A stretch of 64,000 nucleotides of DNA. Origin: Irpex lacteus. Taxonomy: Eukaryota; Basidiomycota; Agaricomycetes; Polyporales; Irpicaceae. Location of the stretch: assembly GCA_001986395.2 (NCBI GenBank), contig MQVO02000010.1, forward strand, positions 310,001 through 374,000, read 5' to 3'. Shown one piece after another: positions 46,291 to 55,409 of the stretch (positions are counted from its first letter, which is position 1; each line of letters begins with the position of its first letter). The translations under genes were made by a program, and so were the position numbers. Below the pieces are notes generated by a model. It made no database searches and was not told where the DNA came from. It saw only the letters and a program-made list of their open reading frames with translations.

Positions 46291-47103
46291 TGACAGCTTT
46301 TTCGACGCGTCAAGGCTCTGAGGCGCTTAGATAAATCTTGATCAGTTTCCGCTGTACATACAATATCCTTCACATTCCTCTCCTCTCGCATGTTCCTGTA
46401 TCTTCAAACTCATTGTAACGTGGGTTTTTAAGTATTTACTAAGCGAATATTAAGATATCACAACTTATTCTACCCCAGTGCTCGTATAAAGCAATTAACA
46501 GCCCAGGGAACCTCATGGTGTCAAGGAAACCGCCGTTACCTAAAGTAGACGACTGGCGAGGTGCTTAAAGAGATTGGTAGTATACTATACATTACAGAGG
46601 CTCAACTCTCTTCTTCTCAGGCTCTCTCCGCCCAGCTATGCATCGAAATACGCACAAATCTTGAGATTGGTTCAAAAGGGCCAGAGGGCATCTCGGAAAG
46701 ATGCTTTTGTAATTAACTGGCTAAATGTTCATTATTGACAGCTATAGTATGTATTCAAGAGAATAGTAATGACCCCAGGCGCATGAAAAGCTTAGTTCTT
46801 GCTGAGAAGACTGCACTAATATGAATCCGCTCGACATCAGTTCCTCGTCCCGTATGAGGCCGACTACGGCTTAAATCACTCTCATTAGTCGCCATTAGGC
46901 CAATATATATCTATATATCTATAAAATTGTTGTATATACTTAATTCTGTATAGGAACTCAATGGGACTGGGTGGGGTGCAGTGTCTCCCGAGGTCGTCGT
47001 CGGCAGCGCACCTACACCGCGGGTTCACGCATCTAATCTATACGCCCAGAGATCTCAACAGCCTTTCCGATAGGCTGGGTCAGACGCCTTGGGTCGAGGG
47101 CTC

Positions 47104-47245
47104 GTTTGATCCGGATTGATCTACACCCCTCTCTACCAGAAACTCCAGACGGTTGGCTAGGCTCGCTCTCCCATGTTTTTCGAAGTCCGCAGTCCCAATC
47201 CGTCTGGTCACGAGACTATCAAGAAAGGCAGTCATTCAAGCTCAA
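47104..47245 (-). repeat. Dispersed repeat, copy B (inverted to copy A)
   Basis: Carries the reverse complements of the two exact blocks of copy A (47110-47137 and 47173-47190). The distal part (47205-47240, ACGAGACTA and AAGAAAGGCAGTCATTCAAG) resembles the outer part of copy A and also copy C. With A it flanks about 0.8 kb of AT-rich DNA, a layout like a terminal-inverted-repeat element; no target-site duplication was established. Confidence 0.75.
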
Positions 47246-47506
47246 GTTCGCAATTGAATTGATCGCAACCAACTGGTCCCATATTGTGAACTGTGGGCTA
47301 GTACAAACTATTGCAAGATTCGCAACCATCAGCATTTGACAGCAATAGAATGTCACAATACTTACGCTTTCTTTTGCAAGTCTACGAAATAGTAGTACTT
47401 GAGCCTGAGGCTGGCCGATAAGTACAGGTTAAGTAATCAATTAATCAACAAAGGCTACTCAGGCCTCAAAGCCGTACGAAATGTCATGAATAATAAAGTC
47501 GATTAC

Positions 47507-48285
47507 TTATAGCCAACGCAAAAGCGCATTTAGATCCTGGCACTCATTAGCCGCATCTAGATGGCATTTGTGGGCGTCGCAGGAGAAGCCGACTACCCGA
47601 ACAGTATTGTCAGGTGCGAGGAGGAAATTCTTCTCAGTCGTGCAATCTTCATGTAGTATAACACCGGCACCATGAAGATTGCGCAGAGCGGCTTTGACCT
47701 TTCCCCTCCTATCAAACTGTAATTCAGGGACTGCTGATACACGAGGTGTGAGATGACCACTCACGTTTTACAACCGTAGTCAGGAATACTGTCAGTCGCA
47801 CACCATTCTAATATAAGACAGCCATAGGTTGCAGCGAAGCCAGGGCGTTTTCCGATGAAGCAACCATAGTATATCGGTACTACAGTTCCTTGTAGGTGAC
47901 ATAGTGCAGTGCGGTAGACCTCGGCTTCGGCTTTGAGCTCGTCCACATCTGCCTCGCATCGTGCCCATTTAAGGCAGACCTTGATCGGACGTTGACCTTC
48001 TTGACGCAGTCTCGGGAAAAGGGTAGCAGAATAGATCGCATGTCCGGGAATGTCGTGAAATGGTTGAATGTTCCAACTCGGAATGCTTGCTACGAGGTCA
48101 TGTGGGTGCATTTCGGGGTGTAAAGCATCCATGGCGAAAGGCTCAGAATTTACATTCTCGAAGCGGACGCATAGTTGAGGGGTATCCAGTGAGCACGTAG
48201 TACCATCCGTGTGTTCTGTGGGCGGCGCGTGCTCCGTGGGAGGTCCATGATTCTTGGAAAGGTACTGCTGAACCCGTGCGGCCAT
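47507..48285 (-). pseudogene. Degenerate protein-kinase-like gene (FunK1-like), probably inactive
   Basis: A TATA box (GCTATATAAAG, 48341-48351) lies about 55 bp above the start MAARVQQYLSKNHG. The first part has kinase N-lobe-like content: HAIYSATLFPRLRQEG, VCLKWARCEADVDELKAEAE, VYRTALCHLQGTVVPIYYGC and YGCLILEWCA. The second frame gives VKAALRNLHGAGVILHEDC, NFLLAPDNTVRVVGFSCDAH and ends NALLRWL. The HxD-like loop has an extra residue before the Asn, and the DFG-like Asp is Gly (VVGFS), so catalysis is unlikely. The strong GTGAGT donor after YGCKT is in the wrong phase for the only good acceptor (TATCAG); only a weak upstream GTTGTA donor restores the frame. A decayed member of the agaricomycete FunK1-type kinases is the best reading. 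Confidence 0.6.
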
Positions 48286-48798
48286 TTGTATGAAGGAAAG
48301 TCTCTGAAGTCGTCTGCTGTTGCCAGCCGTTGTCTCGCTCTTTATATAGCTTCCCCTTGCTCTTGAGGCTATAAGTAGCATAAATCCAGGTGGGATAATG
48401 GCTGTCCCGAGAACCCAGGTGCACGCCGCGAACAAGAGGTCCCCTCGTCAAGCCACCAATCGCGACGCCACACATACCACAGGGCAGGGTGACCTGTCGT
48501 AAGGGAATGTGGACGTTGCCACCGACCTACTACTATGGCGGTGTCGTCGAATAAGCGATGAACATATGCTAAAACCGCAGAACAATCCCCGGTCAATAAG
48601 TTACAGTTGAAATCACAAATAACGCAGCCGTATATTCAAATTAGTGGCACGCCACATTTATTCGAACCATCAACCTGGCGTTTCAAAGGCTGCCACAATA
48701 CAAGTTAACACTTCAATAGATCTCCATCGAAGACTCCTGTTAGTCGCAAGTTACACTTGCCACAACCACAGCCACACTCACATATCCCTAAACACCAC
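48286..48798. other. Promoter of the kinase-like gene and spacer
   Basis: About 510 bp. The TATA box of the kinase-like gene is at 48341-48351. The remainder has no supported gene. Confidence 0.5.
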
Positions 48799-49236
48799 TC
48801 AACTTGCGCTTGATCCTGAAGCCTGACTTCCCGCCGTATGCTCTTCGAATTCGTCCGAGTTCGAACCATCTTCCCAGGCCCGTCCTTCTTGAGGTGCAGA
48901 TTGAAGTATCGTGTGAAGTATCGTTGACGGTGCCGTCTTCTTCCCAGTCGTATCATCCTTGACAAACTCCTCCACGATCTCCGTCACAGGCGTCCATGAA
49001 TGCGACAAGGTCCCAGATTTAAACAAGTCAGACACGGCAGGAAGCACGTTCCTTCCCGCAAGTCTAGAGCCTAGAGAGCTAAAACTAATCTGTCTATAGT
49101 TTTTTTTTTAGTTCGGGTGAGCATGATTCTTGGAGGAATAGTCGTGGTTGTGACTCACGATAGTAGAATGTGGCGTAGCAGCTGCAGTACAGACAAGAAC
49201 GTAGAGAGGGAAGAGACTCTTCAAGTTAACCAGCAT
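48799..49236 (-). CDS. Small secreted protein, about 122 residues
   Basis: Exons 49159-49236 (26 codons) and 48799-49089, with donor GTGAGT, acceptor GACAG and an A-run in the intron. Residues 1-20 (MLVNLKSLFPLYVLVCTAAA) are a signal peptide with a likely cut after AAA or ATP. The mature part is small, acidic, Ser/Thr-rich and without cysteines: VLPAVSDLFKSGTLSHSW, EIVEEFVKDDTTGKK, STILHTILQSAPQEGRAW, and the low-complexity end EEHTAGSQASGSSAS. No family recognised; the size and signal fit the loose class of small secreted proteins common in mushroom fungi. Confidence 0.65.
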
Positions 49237-50005
49237 AACTTCAAGAGTTATAAATTACTTATAAGCCAGATATTAAAATAGTAACCCGTCCGCAACAAGT
49301 AGAAAGAAATAGAGGGAGAAGGATGTTTGGAAACAAGATGCGAGTCGAACGTTCATAGTAGAAAGTTGTGAGAAACTGTTCCCAATCAGGCCAGCGCTAA
49401 CTCGGATTGATCCGAAGCATGTACAAGAAAGGCAATCGTTCAAGTTCGAACCAGCCACAGCTCACCGAGCTCACGACGAGCAGATCCGGAGTCAACTGCG
49501 CATACTCAGCAATATCATTACACCCCATACATTGCAACCAACACTGGGGAGCCTCGTCTGCACTATCTGACAATACCAAGAAAACCACCTCCCCTCTCCT
49601 CTCCTCCGAGTCTCCTCGCCTCTCGTCCTACAACACCTCAACGTCTTGAATTAACCACGAGAATAAAAGAAAAAACAACGTGAACGAGCTACTATAAATT
49701 CAAACACAACAACTAATTGGGAATTTGGGCTACTTACTCGCCCGCTACAACAACGAACAACGAAAACAATGGTGCCGGTTCTACTACATGATGATGATGA
49801 TTGTGGTGGTGGTGATTATGCGTGAAAAGAATGAGATGGGTGAGCGAATGAAAAGGTACAGTATTCATGGATGCGTTGGTCCACGGCACGAGAAGTTAAT
49901 GGTACGGCCCAGCATACTGCAGGGACACTGGGGTCAGAGGTTCGTCGTCGATGCTAGAAGAACAGGGTTAGCTTACGCTCTACGTAGCAGATAGAAACGA
50001 ACCAT
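49237..50005. other. Spacer with a partial dispersed repeat
   Basis: About 770 bp between the small secreted protein and the DUF6533 gene. It contains repeat copy C (separate entry), an ATG-rich tract (ATGATGATGATTGTGG near 49789-49805), and no supported gene. Confidence 0.5.
49393..49445 (+). repeat. Dispersed repeat, copy C (partial)
   Basis: 49395-49421 matches copy A (46106-46132) at 23 of 27 positions. The following AAGAAAGGCAATCGTTCAAG resembles the distal part of copy B (AAGAAAGGCAGTCATTCAAG, reading plus strand). It therefore links parts that lie at different ends of A and B and looks like a short rearranged fragment. Confidence 0.6.
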
Positions 50006-51816
50006 TTACATTGTCGTCTTCTCGACATCCACCCGAATCCCGCCGCCAGGCGTCGGAATATTATCCAGACAGCCGTGCTCCAGATCCCGCTCGTTAACTC
50101 CCATCTCTTTACCCAGACCAAGCGCCTGTAGGTTATCCAGCTCCAGCCCGCTCGCACTCGCCATCGCATCGCCCGGTATGCTACCCATGGTGCTCAGCAC
50201 TACGCCCGACGGGCGCATGATGACTCGTGCTCCAGTACGGCTGCTAAAGCCGAACCCGCCAGAGAACGGAGAACCTGGACTCGACTTCGAAGAGCTTACG
50301 CCAGCGGTGAAAGCCATCGTACCCGTCGACTGAGCTACCGTCTCCGAGCCACGCTGTCGCAGGTCAAGTACCAGGCGACAGGCGAGCACAGGGGATAGCA
50401 TGACGCTGAGCGGGATGCAGATGGCAGAGATGGCTTGACGAGGTCTAAGGATACGCGTTAGCAAAGATTTGCATCGACTGAATGGTTCAAGACGTACTGA
50501 AGATAGAAGATCCCGTTGATCTACATAGGGGAATGAGTCGATGATGCAAAGAGGCCAGTCGTAGGTTACTTACAAGGTTGGCTATCGAGATAAGAAGATA
50601 GTAGAAAACACCCTCACGGAGGAATGTCTGGATAAGCCTACTGCTGGCCCCGCCGCTTCGCCTGCGGATAGTGATGGCTTTTGCAACCGTCATCAAGGTG
50701 ATGATGGTGTCGTACATCAAAGGGGCGATCTAGAAGTGACGTCAGTGAGATATGTCCGGTATTGCTTTGCGTAGAATACTGACGAAGAATCCTACAGAAG
50801 ATAAATCAGTATGGAATATATGCACGTCTTTGAAGAAGAGACAAACCTAGGAGATGTGCTGAATGGGGCTTCGACATTGGGAGACAAGGGCCTAGCTCCT
50901 ATTCATGTAGTCAGCATATAGCTGTACGAGGCGTACACCAGTGACTTACTTGTCCGGGTAAGAAAGGAAGAGCTGCGGAAGGAAGATAATGAGAGGCTTG
51001 CACACACGTGAAAGAGGAGGGGCACTTACGCAGCATTTGGGAGGTATCCACGTACAGCTGGTAAGCGATGATCCCAGCAAGAGCGGTGACAAGCATCGCG
51101 AGGATGTAGTTGTTGCGATTGAAGAACGCGTACGTCCGAATAACAAGAATTACCTCCGAAGTGACCTGGTTCCACATCGCCAGAGCGACCGGTATCTATC
51201 GACGACACGTCGGTTGCTGCGCCGTATCGATACAAGTGGCATGCTTACACGATAAATGCGCTCGCATTCCTCCAATGTATGGTTCGTGCAGAACGCCCAC
51301 AGCAGGTACGGTACCACAGCGATGACCCAATACCTGGCGGGCACCAAAGGGTTAGCGTACATTGCAGCGTCAATGGGTACAGACACTGACCGGCACAGCA
51401 GGTAAGCAACCTTTACTGGTGTCCAATCCGTTTTCCAGATCTGTTAGTCAACGGCGGCGTAAATGTCACGGAGCACGAGGGTATTCGGGTGAGCCACTCA
51501 CAAAACGGTACTCCCTAGGAATGGCAATGACCCAATCCCAAACCACGATGGCGTCTTTATGGCAGACCTATTCGTTAGACAATAAGGGGGGAAGATAACG
51601 TCGCTGCACTCACACATCGCTAAAGAGATTGCGAAGTCAGCTGCTATTCTCTCGACGACGACGCCACAAAGAAATCACTTACCACAAAAGTGCACTTGAG
51701 TACTGTTATCACAAGACGAACGCGCATATAAAGTCTCGTCAAGAGAAGTCGGCGAGCACAAGAGGTGCGACTTACACGAAGATGAGGTAGGCGGTCGTCG
51801 CGAGTGTGTCCGCCAT
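50006..51816 (-). CDS. DUF6533-family multi-TM membrane protein
   Basis: A many-exon gene typical of Agaricomycetes (PF20151). The start MADTLATTAYLIF is followed by small exons: DAIVVWDWVIAIPREYRF, IWKTDWTPVKVAYLLCR, YWVIAVVPYLLWAFC, CERIYR, LAMWNQVTSEVILVIRTYAF and FNRNNYILAMLVTALAGIIA. After a loop come IAPLMYDTIITLMTVAKAI and FYYLLISIANLINGIFYLQ, and RPRQAISAICIPLSVMLSPV (last TM), then LACRLVLDLRQRGSE. The cytosolic tail is Gly/Ser-rich and ends VDVEKTTM. The arrangement WxxxxxEVILxxRTYA and the final L-x-L-R is that of the family, which has a GPCR-like seven-helix layout but no proven function. Probably plasma membrane. At least ten introns. Confidence 0.85.
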
Positions 51817-52662
51817 GTTGAGCAGATATTTTAACGGGTGTACGCGTTGCTATAGATCCAAGTCTCAATCACAAAGTCGCGTCGGTCGTCGTGTCTGTCG
51901 CCGCTGCCGTCGTCGCTGGTGTCGGTGTCGGTGTCGGGGAGGGGAGGTGGTGGTGGTTGGGTGCAGAGGGGGGTGGGAAGCGACGCGAAGAAAAAGAGGT
52001 GTCGATGCGACGGAGTGGAGATGCCTCGGCCATGTGCAGAGCGGGACAGCCGTTGGATTTATATGGCCCGCCGAACACTCCCCACAGGCCAAAGCAGGAG
52101 GTCGCTTTCCTCTTATGGGCTGAATATGCCTCGATTTGGCAGAGGGTGACGAGCTCACGTGCTTCCGTGGAACGCTAATCGGAAGATGGGCGAGTCTTCT
52201 GTGCTTCGCTGCAAGAGAACGAGACGTCCACCGACTGATGTCCATTGTTTCCCACCACGTGATCCGGGATCTGCTCTCAATGCAACGCTGCCCCAGCGTC
52301 GAGTAACGAGGCGGGAACGTGGCCGCGACCGCATGGAGGTAGTCGTATTCAATGCAGTCGTTGCTGGACGCGTCGTCAGGCGGGACTCGTGCCAACAAGT
52401 GAAAGGCGCAACACGCACCTTTTCTGTAATAGAACCCCGCCACAGCGAACGGTGAGCATGCGATCACTCCCACGCTAGTGATTCCTGCTGAATCGAGCAA
52501 GTACCACAGCTGCAACCGTCAGTCGCTTGCATCATTGTTGCTCACTGTTGCTATCCTCTCGCTTTACCGTAATAATCGGAGAACCTATAGGGTACACGCC
52601 ACATTCACTCGACCCTAAGTCGCTGCAAGCCATTAGAGGAAACGAAGCCAATAAATTAATTT
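51817..52662. promoter_or_regulatory. DUF6533 promoter and ALG9 3' flank
   Basis: About 850 bp. A minus-strand TATA box (CCATATAAAT) at 52056-52065 is about 240 bp above the DUF6533 ATG. A GTC/GGT-rich microsatellite-like tract lies at about 51880-51965 and makes long Arg/His/Thr-rich shadow frames, including a 216-codon minus-strand frame that begins with TTG. Confidence 0.5.
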
Positions 52663-55158
52663 TTACGCCTTCACAGCGAGGACCCTCTCCTTCCTCTCCA
52701 TATTCCTCTTGTTCTTCAACAAACAGTAATCGCCAAACTCGTTCAGACTCCTCCAGCGCTCACCAGGCATCCACACCGTCCTCGTCAACAGCGACGAATG
52801 TCTCGCATCGAGGAACGGCTCGCACTTGACCCGGTCCCACGCCTCGTCCACCGCATAACGTGGCTCGAGTGGCGTGCTCGTGGGGTGCGACGGGAAGTCC
52901 GAGTCGACGAGATAGTCGCATGTGTTGACGTCCACCTGCACGCAAAGAAGCGAAAACCCGTCAGAACCCGTCTCGTAACAGCAATACAAACGAACAGCCC
53001 CCCACGACGGAGCCGTAGCCCGCTTAAAAGGGCAAAAGGTAAAGAGGGAAGACTCACATAGAAACTCGGTTCCTCCTTGTTCAAGTCGTTGAGGCCGTAA
53101 GGTACGACCCTCGTCCCATGTATCCTGCTCGCCAACCCACCCTCTCTTGGCGTCCTCTTGAAATGGCCAGGCAACATCCCATCGAACTCGCTCTTCACCC
53201 ACTCGACGTTCACACCGTCCGGTACCAAATAGCTTCCGGGGAACCGATGCCACTCCTTTCCGTAACACAACGTCAGATTAAACGGATTGATCAGGTCGTA
53301 GTCGAGCCTGATCTCCGAGTTATCCGCATCCGAAGTAGGGAGCTGGCCGGCGGGGAGGGGAGGCGGGAGATTAACGTAGCCTGTTGAGTTGAGTATACGA
53401 GGGATTTCGTACGCCTCGAAGTAGTTGGTGAGCGCCATGGGGGCGTGGTAGTACTTGTAGAGGGCGATGCCGCGCGAAATGGAGATGACTGAGGTCGCGG
53501 TAACAACGGAAAGTGTGAATCTGCTGAAAATGACTGATTGTGCGGCCTACAAAGAAAAGAGTGAATATCAGTATATCTTTCACTTAGAAACTATCAGAGA
53601 TAATACATACCCGATAAGGCGACTTGGTGAGCGTAACAAACGCCACCTCCATCCATCCTCGCACAAGATAAAGACACACCGCCGCGTTAAAGCAGATAAG
53701 GGGGTACACGGGGAACATAAACCTCTCCTCCTTATGCGGCTGAGCAAAGAAGATAGCGAACCACACATACATCGGCGCCAGCCTCACAGCCAACAACGTA
53801 TACGGCGAGCTCCTTTCTGGCCCTGCGCGGTCTCCAAGTCGCCTGCGGTCGATACGATGGGTGATCAAGAGTGCTGGGAGCGAGAAGAATGCGAGAGGGA
53901 TGATGACGTTCATGTTGAGTACGAGGTTGTTGATGTAGAATGAGAGAGGCTCTGTGCCGTAGAGGTTGGGGCCGTGGCTCGAGAATACGTTGTATTTGAC
54001 GATGTTCCAAGGGACTATGGTCAGTTTGCCGTAGAAGAGGGTGTCAATAGCCACGACGGGAAGCTATGGGCGAGAATATAAATTTCTGCGCATGTGAAGT
54101 GAAAAGTGTGCACTTACGAGCAACAACGCAGCTACGAGCCCGCACTGAACAAGACGCGAGAACCGTTTGATCCTCCATGAGAACACGCTCTTAGGAGACA
54201 CAGTATCCTTCCCGAACAAGAATAGCTCTTCAAAGACAAACGGAAGCGCTACCGCAATCGAAAACGGCCAGCCAACAAGTGCACCAGTCGCAAACGCCAA
54301 CGTCGCAAGTAACGTACGACGGAAGTTTGTAGACGTTGTAGGTTCGATGAAGTATGCGAACCCGATGGCGTTGAAATACATTGCGAATGAAGACGGGAGA
54401 AAAGCTGAGGTATGCGAGTTTAGTATGGGGTGCGCTGGGAGAAGGGAATGAAGTACTCACCTACTGATGCGTTCCACATTCCTGCGTTGAAGAGCATCAT
54501 GAAGAGCAGGTAACGACCGGCGCGGTAGTTGATTTTGTCTACTACTGTCCGGTAGAAGAATGCTTCGCTCGTGGCGGATATGAAGGCTAGGAAGATGCGT
54601 ATTGCGAAGAACGCTGGACGCTGGGTGCAACAAATAGCTTATGAATTCGTAGATCAGCTTGAGCGTGGACGCGCCGTAACTCACCTTTTCAGGTCCAAAC
54701 ATAAAGTTTGCCAACTTTCCAGGCCAAAGGTGCAGAAGTATGTACGCCCAGCTCCGGATGGAGAACTCGGGTGAAGTCTCCCACGTCTGGAACGCATGTC
54801 CTCGATGCAGATAATGCAGAGGTTCCCAGAAGTTGAAAACTAACACCACTCTGATCAGCACCGTAGACCTCTCATTTGCACATTGAAATATAGGATACTC
54901 ACCTTCGTCACAGTCGTTCAGCCCGACATACATCGCACCCGTCACCCGAATGAGCACAAATATCCTAAACGCAAGCGAAAAGCTCGGACACCAAGGAGCC
55001 CTCTGTGACCTCCTCAGCTGATCCTGCAAAATACCCGCATGTCTATTCTTCCTAGTAATAATACTCGAGGGCGTCGACGATGCACCTCCTTCTGCGTTCG
55101 CCTGATTTGTCGGACGGCGAAAGCGAATGGTTTGGGTGCCTGGTAAAGGGGTCGCCAT
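52663..55158 (-). CDS. ALG9: ALG9 alpha-1,2-mannosyltransferase (GT22)
   Basis: An ER-membrane enzyme that adds the seventh and ninth mannoses to the dolichol-linked oligosaccharide, using dolichol-P-mannose. Family blocks in order: YVGLNDCDEVFNFWEPLHYL (lumenal loop with the conserved acidic pair), HAFQTWETSPEFSIRSWAYI, RPAFFAIRIFLAFISATSEA, RAGRYLLFMMLFNAGMWNAS, LPSSFAMYFNAIGFAYFIE, ALVGWPFSIAVALPFVFEEL, IDTLFYGKLTIVPWNIVKYN, YGTEPLSFYINNLVLNMNVI and IFFAQPHKEERFMFPVYPLI (HKEERF is typical of GT22). The lumenal tail has LCYGKEWHRFPGSYLVPDG and ends LAVKA. About 680 residues, with several introns. A TATA box (ACGTATATAAG) at 55209-55219 is 50-60 bp above the start. Confidence 0.95.
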
Positions 55159-55409
55159 GATGGCAGTTTACGAGAGAGTTGGGAAGTGCAAGTTTTGAAG
55201 TTGTAGACTTATATACGTGGCATCCGGTAGAGTTGTTTTGAAGCTGCAGAGGAGATGGTCGGACGTCAAGGACCCGATGGTCTGTCACGGTCGTGAGTCG
55301 GATGCCGTGTCGTCCGGCTTGTGACGTATCGGACGCGCTGTGACAGGACAGAACGCGGTAGCGTGGGAATGCCGACGCCTGCCACGTGGATCTGTTCCGT
55401 CTCGGACTC
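55159..55409. promoter_or_regulatory. Divergent promoter region, ALG9 / unrecognised gene
   Basis: 251 bp between ATGs at 55158 (minus) and 55410 (plus). The ALG9 TATA box is at 55209-55219; CACGTG-like and GTCACGGTCGTGA-type palindromic sequence lies around 55285-55310. Confidence 0.45.

Larger units (their letters stand above)
46048..47506. other. Gene-free, repeat-containing interval
   Basis: About 1.46 kb upstream of the voltage-sensor gene. Two inverted copies of a dispersed repeat are annotated separately. Between them lies AT-rich sequence with no open frame over 60 codons. Confidence 0.6.

Noticed and set aside
51865..52515. 216-codon minus-strand ORF upstream of the DUF6533 gene
   Set aside because: It begins at TTG, not ATG, and its end is Arg/His/Thr-rich because of a GTC/GGT microsatellite-like tract. 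It overlaps the TATA box of the DUF6533 gene.
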